Source: Arcuatula senhousia (taxonomy: Eukaryota; Mollusca; Bivalvia; Mytilida; Mytilidae). Taken from it: a stretch of 64,000 bases of DNA. The stretch is from NCBI GenBank assembly GCA_963971305.1, contig OZ020309.1, positions 3,279,001-3,343,000 of the forward strand, given 5' to 3'. A program made the translations under genes and the position numbers. Shown here piece after piece: positions 46,356-57,269 of the stretch (positions are counted from its first letter, which is position 1; each line of letters starts with the position of its first letter). Below the pieces are notes generated by a model. The model saw only the letters and a program-made list of their open reading frames with translations. It ran no database searches and was not told the origin of the DNA.

Positions 46356-48826
46356 CACTACAAAATCCAAAAAGTCTGAAATTGCAGTTTTTTTGGCTGA
46401 AAAGTCTGAATTCTGTCTTAACGTTCTAAAATGTATGAAATCTTCTGAAAAATTCTTAACATTTTATGAAACAGTCTTAATCAAGTCTGAATGATTCTTA
46501 ACGCTGTCTGAGTTGTCTGAATGGTGTCTGCATTTGTCTTAACTAGATTCTTAACATTCTTAACGCTGTCTGAATTGTCTGAATGGTGTCTGAGTTTGTC
46601 TTAACAAATTCTTAACATTCTTAACGCTATCTGAATTGTCTGAATGGTGTCTGGATTTGTCTTAACAGATTCTTAACATTCTGACTAGTCAAGATTTTCT
46701 AAATGTTGTCTGAATTATTCTGAATTGTTTTTTAATATTCTTAACATTAATTTACACTTGATAAAATAAAATTGTTAATAGTTTCGCTCCTTTTTGTGAC
46801 GCAGTTTAATCAAATCATAGGGACTTAATTTTGTAAGAAATTTTTTTTAATTTATTTTTAAATTATACTTTATTTGTTTGCAGTGGCATGCATTAATTTT
46901 GCAATCAAAAATATTTTAAAGAAATTTGTTGTTCGTAAATTCTTTATCAAACCTTCACGGGTTCATTTTATGCATTTTAATTTTGTCCATACATTTTGTG
47001 GAAGTTCTGCATATTTTTGTGGAGTATTATTTTGGCTCAAAAATTATTGGTACAAATATCTTAAAAGAAATTAGAAGTACACGTAAGAATCTTAACGTCC
47101 TCTCGCAAAACTACAAGGTTTTATGCAGTTAAAGGTTGTTGGATATCAATAACTTGAATAAATTATGGGGTTTTACCAGTTATCGTTAACGCTGACAAAC
47201 TAAAGACAGTCCATATAATTACATTTGCGGGACTTCAAACAAAGAAATGATGGAAAGCAGTCCGTTCATACCTCTTTCCCCAATCGTCCTCTAGCCTATT
47301 TCTCAAAAATTACACACTGTTGGTTTTTTTACCGTTTCCAGTCTATTGGGGATAAACTCTATATATAGCCGGTAAAGTAAAATCTGAGTCATTTGAGTTT
47401 TTTCTCTTACTTTTTGACACTATTAAAATGGTTGTGGTAATAACTCAAAGACTATCTGTTAAACACGAGAGATTTCATTGGATTTACCTTGGTTTTGGGA
47501 TTTCCTGCAACAACCTACACGGTTTCTAAACATGCAACAGGGAAGATGTTTATTTGTTTTTTGTTTTTATTTAAGAAAATATGTTTTTATGACATGGAAA
47601 TGACCAATGTTGAAGTATTCACAGTTTTGAAAATACTTTTTTTTACCAATTTCTTCAATTTTTAGTAGAAAGTAAATAGTAGAAGCTTTGGCCTACATGT
47701 AAATGTATGTAAAGTCTCAGGTGGGCCCGTATCCTTATTAATAAGGTAAATGATAAGGCAACCGATAGTTAACATTTTATCTAAACAATCTGGTGGAAAT
47801 AAAACACAGGCCATCTTCAAGCGTGTTAACACCTACTTGCCAAACTGAGTCGGTGCTTTTATTATCAATTGAAACCCAGCGGGGAATTAATTGTGTTAAT
47901 CTTTTTTAATTGCTGATAATTTGATACTTCTATGGTGTACATGTTACTTTATAAACATTATTCCGAACTTTTGATGATAAGTGAAAATTTATGCATACAT
48001 TGTATATGTTGATATCAACTTAAATTATTGTACCAGTTGATTGCTTGTAGTTTATACACGTTCTTCTTGTGTTATTAACTATAGCATGTAAAACCTGTAA
48101 TGAATATTCAGAACTAGATATTTTAAAAATAAATGGGCATTCAAATCATAGTAAATCTTAATGTAGATTCATTAGGATAAATAATTAGATAAATAAATAA
48201 AAATAAATATTTTAATTGATATATTAAATGTAAACTTGATTATTCAACTTGATTTTTTAAAAACTGTTTCGTTGAAGAATATTAAAATCATTAATTTAAA
48301 ACGATTTTTGAAAATAATGTTAAAACTGTTTTATAAACAAATAGATTAATAGTTCAATCTATTTTCTTTGAAGTTATCTTAGCCTAAACTTTTAATGAAA
48401 TTAAGGTTCAGAATAAATTTAAAAAAAATATATAAGTATAATATCAAAATAATCTGCTCAGGAAAAGATCAATGTTCCGAGAGGATGTTTATTATTTAAA
48501 ATGTAAAGAATATATTCAGACAATTTCAGGATGTTAAGAATGTGTTAAGAATATTCAGAATGTTAAGAATCTGTTCAGACAATATCAGAATGTTAAGAAT
48601 GTTAAGAATCCGTTCAGACAATTTCAGAATGTTAAGAATATGTTAAGAATGTTAAGATTGTTAAGAATCTATTCAGACTGTTTTCAGAATGTTAAGAATT
48701 TGTTAAAAATGTTAAGAATGTTAAGACAATATTCAGACTGTTTTCAGAATGTTAAGAATGTTAAGACAGAATTCAGACTTTTTAGCCAAAAAAACTGCCA
48801 TTTCAGACTTTTTGGATTTTGTAGTG
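46356..48826. mobile_element. 2471-bp CACTA (En/Spm-type) non-autonomous element
   Basis: Termini CACTACAAAATCCAAAAAG on the left and its exact inverse on the right, with AAG directly repeated at both sides (46353-46355 and 48827-48829). The CACTA start and 3-bp duplication are diagnostic for the superfamily. About 350 bp at each end is packed with inverted subterminal units (TTCTTAACATTCTTAACGCTG, TGTCTGAATTGTCTGAATGG and their complement), the kind of array CACTA transposases bind. The interior (46760-48480) has no convincing transposase frame, so it depends on an autonomous relative. It splits a LINE. Confidence 0.85.
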
Positions 48827-49645
48827 AAGTTTACACGAAATTGATCAATTGTGGTATTTGCCCAACTTTATCACTTCATACATGGCCTTTGTTCCTTTAT
48901 CAGCCTTTGATTTCATAGCAAAGTTATAGTTTCTAGTTTTATTTAGGGTTGTGCCAAGATAATTAAATTATTTGACAATTTCAATGTCTTTATCATCTAA
49001 AGTAAAGTGTAAACTATTTGGAAGCTTCCACTAGAAAAGCATATGCTTTTTTTTTATCTATATTGACTTTAACTTTCCATTCTTTGCAATATTTATAGAA
49101 ACTTGCTATTGCCCGACTGCAGTTTCAGACATCAGTACTGTATCGTCCGCATACAGTGAAGCAAATATTTTGACATAACCCCTATGATTGATTCCATTTC
49201 ATTAGTTATTGTTGTTAGTCCGTTATTATTTTGGCTTCCTAAGAAAGATTCTAGGTCGTTTAAAAAGTTCAATTAGAAAAGGTGACATATTTTCACCTTG
49301 CCTCTCTCCATTGTCACACGAAAAAAATGCGGAACTTTCATTGTTGAAAACAATATTAGATTTTATGTCTCTATACATGTTTTGAATGACGGCTAACATT
49401 TTTCCATTTATATTTTGTTCAATATTAGCTTGTAGAATAGGCCTGTTCTCCAAACTTTGTCATAAGCTTTTTCGAAATGAATAAAGGCACAAAACAGCTT
49501 TGTCCTCCTAAGCTTCAAAATTTTGAAAAAGGCATGCAGCGTAAACAAATTATCAGTAGTACAGTCAACTTGTCGAAAACTACATTGGTTTTCATTTATA
49601 ATGAAAAATTCTTCAGAATATTTATTTATTTTATTTGTCAATCAT
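48827..49645 (-). pseudogene. LINE reverse transcriptase fragment (minus)
   Basis: The minus strand encodes NQCSFRQVDCTTDNLFTLHA, FIHFEKAYDKVW (catalytic Asp of FxDFxKAFD replaced by His), GERQGENMSPFLI, then LYADDTVLMSET with an intact YADD (49142-49153), and ADKGTKAMYEVIKLGKYHN up to the CACTA insertion at the SISCKL/DLFDEM junction. At least two stops and two frameshifts. The 5' end is cut at about 49645, where an R2 repeat begins. Confidence 0.75.
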
Positions 49646-49649
49646 GATT

Positions 49650-50075
49650 TGAGTTGGGTATGTGGAATAGAAGCATAAAGTGTAAAGAAATCGAAAGTTA
49701 CCGGATGAAACTGAAAGACACAAAGAGGCAGCAATGGGGTGGGGACTTGTACTTGGCGATCCTACGGCTCCTATTATTGTCGAGACATCCAGAAGAGTTT
49801 TTTAACGTGCGCAGAAATTGCCATTTAGCCCAAACACGATGCATCACTATGATTAGCGGTCAAAGTTGCTTCATTATAGCCTGAAAAACGGGCATCCATT
49901 ATGACGGACTGCCCCGAGATATATATTTTAGTCGCTTTGTGGGCAAAGCGGCTTGACAAAGCATAAGGTTTATAAGCGCTCTTAAGTGACTTTTACTGAC
50001 AAGCGAACTACTTTTGGCCTTATCGCCACTCCTACCAAATAATGGTAAAAAATAATATGTATTATCATAAACGGA
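49650..50075. repeat. Dispersed repeat family R2, copy 3
   Basis: GGCGATCCTACGGCTCCTA, ACACGATGCATCACTATG, GTCGCTTTGTGGGCAAAGC and AATATGTATTATCATAAACGG; collinear with 23220-23605, including the sequence after the core. Confidence 0.65.
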
Positions 50076-50084
50076 AAAAAATTG

Positions 50085-50380
50085 GGATTTATATCTTTCT
50101 AATGAGTGCAGGTGTTGGTTTTTCGTAGAAAATTGTTTTATCTTTCTTTACCGAATTTGACACACTGAATTGGAAAATAACAACAGGACGACGAATATGC
50201 TATAGTAGGCAGAAACTGCTATATCTTCCTTAGCACCTGAGTCTACACTTGTTACGATTTGAGTTCGCGTTGTTAGTTTCTGTTCAGGTAATTTTGTGTT
50301 TTGTTTTTTCGTGCTGTTTTTATTCGTGTTTACCGGTTTCGTCTTTGCCCTTTCGGACTTTTGACACTCGAATTGGTGCC
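50085..50380 (+). repeat. Retroelement 3'-tail repeat (family T)
   Basis: AATGAGTGCAGGTGTTGG, TTACCGAATTTGACACACTG, CTTAGCACCTGAGTCTACACTT and a T-rich end with GTCTTTGCCCTTTCGG. Close to the copy at 51310-51560. Confidence 0.55.
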
Positions 50381-50550
50381 TCTTTGTTTCTTTGGTAGAT
50401 TCCTCTCAGACAAGTCTGACGACAAGGCTTGTAATTACCATCGGGGACATCTAGTCCACTTAAGGCTTCTCATTCTTTCTTGAAAAGCAAAGGTGTAACA
50501 ATTGGGTAGTGACAGAAAGGTTCACCAAATCGACAAGAAGGAAAATGTGC

Positions 50551-50690
50551 TAAAAAGCAAATGTGTACCAATGTGCTAAAGAAGCTAAGGTGTACCAATA
50601 TGATAAAGAAGCTAGTGTGTACCAAAGTGCTTAAGAAGCAAAGATATATCAATATGCTTAAGACTCTAGGGTGTACCAATTGGACAATAC
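50551..50690. repeat. 27-bp tandem repeat, open on both strands
   Basis: About five imperfect units of AAGAAGCTAAGGTGTACCAATATG type. The unit is a multiple of three, so both strands stay open (repeats like CTNVLKKLR on plus, LSILIYLCF on minus). I see no flanking domain or start context that supports a protein. Confidence 0.6.
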
Positions 50691-50865
50691 AAAATTTGTT
50701 AGTCAAAAAAGGCCAAGACAAAATCGGTAGAAATAAAATCAGTACAACACAAACCATACACATGCACAAACTTCACATGTTTCAACCAAATCTCAATCAT
50801 CAACGTGATTTCATGTCGTGAATAAATTTGAGGAGTGAGGTTGATCTCTATCAATATCATTTGTC

Positions 50866-51915
50866 TTAGCTCAGTTTTTTCTTACCTTTGACACAACAGG
50901 TTCCTTCACAATCAGAATGACCATGAAAATCAGATGTCGTCCCTGGTGGACAGCGTGATTTATAGTCAACGCATTGTCCTTTCACCAATTCACACGAATC
51001 ATAACCTCCATTCACTATAAAACACACACAAAAATATTCAAAACGAGATCATGAGATGTAGAATATTCATACAAGTTCAAAAATTTGCAACGGAAAACAT
51101 ATTCAAATCTTCTTTGAATTGCTTATGCTGACGTCACACATTTCCCGATTAAGACCCCGATAAAAACAAGATAATTAGGGATTTTTTTTTTCAAAATCGG
51201 GACTGATCGTAACCAGATCGCGCTATTCATGTTGCCATTTTTTTTGCATTTTAGCACCTTCTGTGAATTTTTTTTAGTCCGGGGTAGACACCGTGCGCTT
51301 GAAGACAAATATATAAGTTCTATCTCTCAAATGAGTGCAGATGTAGGTTTATCGTAGAAACTTATTTTGTCTTCCTTTACCGGGTTTGACACACCGAATA
51401 TAAAATTAGTAACACGAAATGTGTGCTAAAGCAGACCGGAACCGCTTACTCTTCTTTAGCACCTGAGTTCACTCTTGTGACGACTTAAGTTCGCGTTGTT
51501 GATTTCCGTTCGATTGATTTTTTGTTTTGTGTTTCTTTGTGCTGTTTTTGTTCGTATGTAGAATATTCATAATTTCAAAAAATCACAACGGAAAAATAGA
51601 TTCAAATCATTTTTTTTAATTGCTAAAAGTTTAGAAGTATAAAAATACTGTATATTCCTCCAATTGTCAAAATATTTGAAAGTATAAAGTCACTTTGTAA
51701 AGTTTTAGGGTATTTGTTTAAGTTAAGCAGATTGAAAAAAGAACAAAGAAAACTACAAGAAAAACTAAGAAACAAAACAGAATAGTAAAAAATGGAAAAA
51801 GCTTTATGTTTTAAAAGTTGCTATATAATTCTTTCTTTTTTAAAAGAGTAACATAGTACTTACCGGTATTAAAAGTAACGCTGAATACAAACATAAGATA
51901 AATCAACATGACCAT
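50866..51915 (-). CDS. Defensin-like six-cysteine secreted peptide, two exons
   Basis: Exon 1 is 51915-51864, exon 2 is 51014-50866; borders T|GTAAGT-type donor at 51863 (ACCG|GTAAGT) and TTTATAG|TG acceptor at 51015, phase 1. The joined 201 bp encode 66 residues: signal peptide about 1-20, then Cys25, 32, 39, 53, 57 and 58, spacing C-x6-C-x6-C-x13-C-x3-CC, with CPPGT and CEGTCC. The order matches beta-defensin and the C-terminal domain of bivalve big defensins, but the second loop is longer, so I call it defensin-like only. It would be secreted and possibly antimicrobial (inferred). A strong second donor, CAAAG|GTAAGA, lies 14 bases after the last cysteine codon, so a third exon may replace the last residues (VKGKKKLS). 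The intron contains a family T repeat at 51310-51560. A TATA-like box lies 50 bp upstream. Confidence 0.65.
51310..51560 (+). repeat. Retroelement 3'-tail repeat (family T) in the defensin-like gene intron
   Basis: AATGAGTGCAGATGTAGG, ACCGGGTTTGACACACCG, CTTTAGCACCTGAGTTCACT; antisense to the host gene. Confidence 0.55.
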
Positions 51916-51964
51916 GATGGTGATTTCTTCTTTTGGATTTTAAGTGAGTTTCAAACTGGCCCGA

Positions 51965-51970
51965 CTTATA
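51965..51970 (-). promoter_or_regulatory. Putative TATA box of the defensin-like gene
   Basis: TATAAG on the minus strand within CCAATATAAGTCGGG, about 50 bases before the ATG at 51915, a plausible spacing for a short 5' UTR. Sequence resemblance only. Confidence 0.35.
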
Positions 51971-51984
51971 TTGGCAGGCATTTC

Positions 51985-52872
51985 GCTCGAGTGGAGCGTC
52001 TAATGTTTTTTCTTAAAAATGCATAATGCAAAAACATCCATATGAAAGACAGACGGTGCAGGCTTTACAGTTTTGTTTAATGTTAGGTACTTAGCATATG
52101 AAATTAACCCTGTATGTGAATGTTTATTTCCTATTTAAAATAGATTGAAATGCTAGACTGCCTGTCCAATATAAAAAATTAAATGCATGTGTAATGCAAC
52201 AGATTGTGGGGTTGCAGAGGAGGTAAAGAATGGAGAATAATGACACAAAATGAAGAGATACAGATTAATACAGAATAATAACCTTAAAGAATTACCGGAA
52301 TAATGGATATATAGACAAATGAAAAATGGAGAAAAACAATTAAAATATAAGAATTGAATACCTTAAATCATAATTTAATATCGAAAGGATTACTGCAAAA
52401 AAATGCAATACAAACCAATCAAAAGTAAGGTTTCAAGGAATCGGAAATAACTATTTGATATTTACTGTAAGTTGTTAACGTCAAAAGATGAATATGGTGC
52501 ACTTATCATAATATGGTTATGAAGGAAGCATGTTAACCATTTTATTTTCAATCGTTTAATATAATTTCTATTGTCTGAAACAGAACACTGCTTAACTCAT
52601 TTATTCATCGGCGCCGCTGCCATTTTTTTACATGCAGTCGGTACATTTTGTAATTTGATGTGCAAGCCTAAAGAAACGCATCGTGCAAAAGCATATATTT
52701 CTATTTTATAATATCTTTTGATATCCAGTTTATGGGGCAAAATGCGTTCTCAGCACTACATCATACTGCAGATGAAAACTGCTTATTTCACAAAAATAGT
52801 CATACTTTTTGAATATTGTTAATAAACTACCATCCACTTATGCCCTGCTAACGCTAATAAAATACGATAATT
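51985..52872. other. Upstream of the defensin-like gene, no gene seen
   Basis: AT-rich, with no recognised repeat or exon. Confidence 0.4.
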
Positions 52873-53779
52873 GTTTTACATAAACACGAAACATGATTTT
52901 TATTCCTCCAGGCTAAAAATATTTATCAGCAATTATTATTCATGATCATAAATGTTCGCTATATGATTTTAATAAAATGATTGTTATCAAGACCGAAGAG
53001 TGATATTGAAATCCCAACTGTCATGACATAAATTTGTATGTGTTAATTTACATACTAAGTCTACTAAAATTGGAAAACGTCAAGTTAATGTATTGTTTAG
53101 CATTCTATAGCCTTGACACTTTTAACATATACCATTTAATAAACACCTTGCGGATTTTTTTATTTCCGCGTCATTTTTCTATTGATTAGATTAATCTAAA
53201 GCTTCTTATCTGACACAGCTTTGGACTTAAAACTTAATGATTTTACAAAGTAGCTTAATTTCTGGTATGCTTATTTGCAAATTTACAATATTTTAACACA
53301 GGAAGTTTCATTGAACAATGTTGAATAACAAACGAGCAATTTGTATCTTATGCAACGAATACTTTTACAGAGCGCAGAGAAAATTACTGAATTCATGATA
53401 TCCAGTAAAGAGCAGTATCAAGGCTGTAGGATAAATAACTAAATGTTTCACTTTAATATCTTTTTTTGTCTGAAAAGTAAATTTTCTGTACGAATTTGTC
53501 TCAATATAAGGCGACATTTTGATTTTGTAGCAATATGTCTCGCCTGTCTTATAATTATTGTCTCGTCATTTTTTTTGGAGTCTCGTCATTTTAAATAATG
53601 CAATTATTGTCTCAACACTTTGGACAGTCTCGAAATGTAGATATTGTGTCTCGACACATTCTACACTGTTTCGATATGTAGAAATTTGGTCTCAACACAA
53701 TCTTAACAGTCTGAAAAGGTTAACAAAAATATTTGTACACAGTCTCGACAACCTCAATTTACATGATATTAGAATATAA

Positions 53780-54115
53780 GAATCTAACACCGGTGTTAGG
53801 GCAAGATAAGGAAATCTCCGACACCCCGAGGGTAAGATTTCAAGTCTGCAACGAGGCTCTGCCGAGTTGCAGATGTAAAGAAATCTTACCCAAGGGTGTC
53901 GGAGATTTCCTTATCTTGCCCTAATCATCGGTGTTTGATTATTTTTCTCACTAAACCCGTAAATTGTACAACGTGGATTTGTTTACAAAACATAGCGTGA
54001 CGTAAACAATAGAGTTACGTCGCTTGGAAACTGCACGAGGCTATCTCACATGGGGTGGTGTGAGACAGAAAAATCTCACACCACTGAAAATAGGAACTGT
54101 CCTGTCCAAAAAGTG
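53780..54115. mobile_element. 336-bp hairpin-rich insertion with AGAATATAA target duplication
   Basis: Absent from the duplicate at about 26262. AGAATATAA occurs on both sides (53771-53779 and 54116-54124). The left half (53782-53940) is a near-perfect palindrome with about 58-bp arms (CTCCGACACCC against GGGTGTCGGAG) and a smaller stem TCTGCAAC/GTTGCAGA inside. A second perfect hairpin, GTGGTGTGAGA/TCTCACACCAC, lies at 54054-54083. The 8-9-bp duplication would fit a hAT- or Mutator-type MITE, but the ends are not clear inverted repeats. Confidence 0.7.
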
Positions 54116-54489
54116 AGAATATAAAGTCTACCCTCCCCTATCATTTTTAGTGCTTTTTTGTTTAAGTGCCAAAAGTCATTCCATTCTCAATTTACTCAAG
54201 GTAAAAACATTGTAAAAAGTAAGTAAACCCACTGTTTTTAGACCTGTAATAGGAAACATACATGTTTTTTGTTTTGCCTTGGCACGTAAAGATTAAAAAA
54301 AAACTTATTTGCACTACGATATCTTATAAATATCAGAAATTATTGGTTCATGATTCACACAAAACAAACCGTGGTTCACTTTTTCAAGTTCGGTTTGGTG
54401 TAAAACGTAAACAAACCCAAACCAGGTGGCTAGTATCATTTGCTCTTACCAAACCAAACTTTAACGCTGGTCTGGTGTGGTTTGACCAT

Positions 54490-54836
54490 GTTTTGATGAT
54501 GTCCTTTCACTAAAAAATCCTCGATTTGGTGACTATTTACATCTCATATATTCATTAGAACTTGAGAGAAAGGACACTACAGATTCTACGAGGTCGGCTT
54601 CATATTTGGATATATTTCTCGAAATTGACACACTAGGAAGACTTTGTACAAAGCTGTATGACAAACGTGATGACTTCAGCTTTCCAATAGCCAAATTTCC
54701 CTTTTCTGTGAAGCAACATTCCGTCCACTCCAGCATATGTAGTAAAATATCACAATTGATTCGTTATTCAAGAGCATGCAAGTACAATGACTTCCTTGTT
54801 AGAGCTACACGGCTCACAAGCAAATTAGAAACATAG
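54490..54836 (+). pseudogene. Penelope-like RT C-terminal fragment (duplication 2, copy B)
   Basis: A 76-codon open piece (54606-54836) encodes LEIDTLGRLCTKLYDKRD, DFSFPIAKFPF, ISQLIRYSRACKYNDF and VRATRLTSKLET, the end of the RT domain of Penelope-like elements. The upstream part (FGDYLHLIY) is in a shifted frame, with a TAA after the catalytic-box region. Slightly better preserved than copy A at 29866. Non-functional. Confidence 0.7.
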
Positions 54837-54909
54837 GGGTATGTTGCTCCCTGGTTGTTTTATGGAAGACATCATGTGCTTGTTTACAAATACAAATACA
54901 GGATTTCTA

Positions 54910-55240
54910 TCTCTCACCAATGAACACATATGTTGGTTTTACATAGAGTTTGATACTGTCATCCTATCCGGAATTGACCAACACTAAATCGATTTTTGGC
55001 AACGCGACGGTTGCGCTATAGCTAACTTGAACTGGTTACTCTTCTGGAGCACCTGAGTTCACTCTTGTTTCGACTTCACGTTGCTAAATGTGGTTTTGTT
55101 GTTATGTGTATGTGTGTTTTATGTTGTGTGGTTTGTTTTGTTATGATGATTTTTGTCTACTGTTTTCGTTTTTGTCTTTACGGTTTTCTGATGTTGATTA
55201 CCCCTTTGGTACACCTTTGCTTTTTCGGTTTGCTAGGGTA
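54910..55240 (+). repeat. Retroelement 3'-tail repeat (family T), copy B
   Basis: GCAACGCGACGGTTGCGC, CACCTGAGTTCACTCTTG and TACCCCTTTGGTACACC; follows the Penelope-like RT remnant as in copy A. Confidence 0.55.
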
Positions 55241-55464
55241 AACCAAATAAAGTGAATAGTAAACTTAGAACAAACTTTTGTCTTGCGCTTTAGTTTTGTT
55301 TGCAAACAGGTTAGGTTTGGGCGCATCTGCAATTATAACGTTGTGTTTTGTTTGTTTGTCAATAGAAAAAAAAAAACATTGTATATGACTGTATAATTTT
55401 TAAATGTCAAAAAATGAGCTATGAAAAAATAACTAATATGAATGTGAAAATACATATATAGCTC

Positions 55465-56800
55465 ATGAATGATCTAGAAATTGTGAACTTCAAAATGAAA
55501 CCTGAAAATCTTATAGAAAAAATCGAGTCCAACTTTACATTGGCTCTCCATAAAATATCTCAACAACAAGAAAATAGAATGAAAGCAATTGAAGAGTTCT
55601 ATAAGAAATCAATTGAAAATGATAACAATAAATTCTCTGAAATGTTGACCACCATTACAAAGTTGTTAAACCCTAAACAAGAAGTGGAAAATATTAAAAG
55701 CAAACTATCGGCCATAGAAAAAGAAAACAATGAATTAAAACTGAAACTTATAGAAATGAAAAGTGATTCAGTCCTACAGGAAGAAACCCTAAAATCAAGG
55801 GTAGAAACACAGGAACTTAAACACAATATCCAAAAAGAAAATAGTGAAAAAAATATAAAGCAGCTTACAAAAAACAATTGAGACACTTGAAACTAAACTT
55901 GTGGAAATGGAAAAGAAGGACAAAATGGAAGAGCTGGAAGGTGTAAACAAGAAAATGGCATTAGCAATGGAACATAAAGATGAAGAAATTAATCAACTTA
56001 AATTTAGTGTAAGAAGGGAAGAACACCAGGAATCAGGATTCACATTAGTTGGTAAAACACAGAAGCCAAAGACGATAACGCAACGTTCTAAACCACATGT
56101 ACTTTTATTGGGGACATCAACTACCAAAAGCGTTAATCCTGATCTCATATCTGCAAAATACACAGTGGAGAAAAGAATGGCAATGACACTAGAGGAAACC
56201 GCAACAGAAGTATCTAACATCTCAGAGAAACCTGACATCATTGTTTTTCACTCATTATTTAATGATGTCAAAACTAAACCCATAGACAAATGTGTGTCTC
56301 AACTAAAGGAAATTAAAGAAAACACTCAGCAGCAGTTTAGTGATACAAAAATTATTATTTCATTACCCTTACCAAGAGGAGACGATGAAACATTAAATAA
56401 TAAAGCACAAATGCTCAGCCTGACAATAAAGGATAGATTTCGAAGCATCAAAAACATAATAACCTGTGACAACACAAATCTCTCATTCAAAGGGAAACCA
56501 ATAGAGCGTTTTTATGTTTCTGACCTAGTACATCTCACAACCAAAGGAACTGCCATGTTAGCTGCAAATATAAGGGATTGTATCGACTCCGTACTAGGTT
56601 TTCCCCACAGACTAGATTCAAAGCATGATAATCGTGACGAAAGATCGAGATCAAATGATTATGGTTATGGACAGCAAAATTCCTACAGAGGTAGAGGTTA
56701 CAACTCTAGATACATGCATAGAGGACGTGGTCAGGATAGATATACATATAATTCACAAGGACGAGGATTCAACCAATATCAAATACATGTACTAGTATAA
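55465..56800 (+). pseudogene. LINE ORF1: coiled coil, SGNH-like domain, RGG tail; one frameshift
   Basis: The first frame (55465-55881) encodes about 138 residues rich in Lys, Glu and Asn with heptad-like spacing (coiled coil). It stops at 55879-55881, and the same protein continues one base out of frame across an A-run (CTTACAAAAAACAATTG), through ETLETKLVEMEKK to 56800. The second part contains an SGNH-like domain: LLLGTSTTK (block I serine), HSLFND (block III Asn), and YVSDLVHLTTKG (block V Asp/His). It ends in Arg/Gly-Tyr repeats (YRGRGYNSR, HRGRGQDRY), an RNA-binding type tail. Esterase-bearing ORF1 proteins are known from CR1-type LINEs and are thought to help RNP formation. Joined length would be about 445 residues. 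Confidence 0.7.
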
Positions 56801-57269
56801 ATGTAATAAAAGTTAGGTTTTTAATGCAAATGTATAAGCAAAAAACCATGTTATATTTGATTTTGTTGTATTGCTTGTTTACTTAACATGTAAGAATAAG
56901 AAACATTATTGACATGCACTACAGGTTACCAGTGCTCGGTTATATACACTGTATAAAAATTACACTTTTAATATTACATGTCAGTTACAGATAAATGAAT
57001 ATTGAGATCATTTTTTTTTCTCTCAAACATGTCAAATAAGGAAAGTAATATTTAGTCTATATTGTTTGAGATTAATTTAACACTTTTATTTGCTATGAAT
57101 ATGATAACTGACCAATAAATATTAGTATCTTTTTTATACATATTTTTGTTCCATGGTCACTTTGAACAAAGTGTTAAGTGTAAGTTCATTGTTATATTAC
57201 TTTGAAAACACTGTTTCTATTAACTATTAAAGTAAAGTTGAATAATATGCCTAAGAGTAATTCATTTAC

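Larger units (their letters stand above)
52873..55276. repeat. Segmental duplication 2, copy B
   Basis: Collinear with 25333-30655. It lacks the 3231-bp transposon (empty TA at 54408-54409) but carries a private 336-bp insertion at 53780-54115. It ends where a LINE begins. Confidence 0.85.

Noticed and set aside
46874..47132. Possible transposase remnant inside the CACTA element
   Set aside because: Two overlapping short frames without DDE or zinc-finger motifs; composition is that of AT-rich filler.
55599..55886. 95-codon minus-strand frame rich in Ser/Phe
   Set aside because: Antisense shadow of the LINE ORF1 coiled coil.
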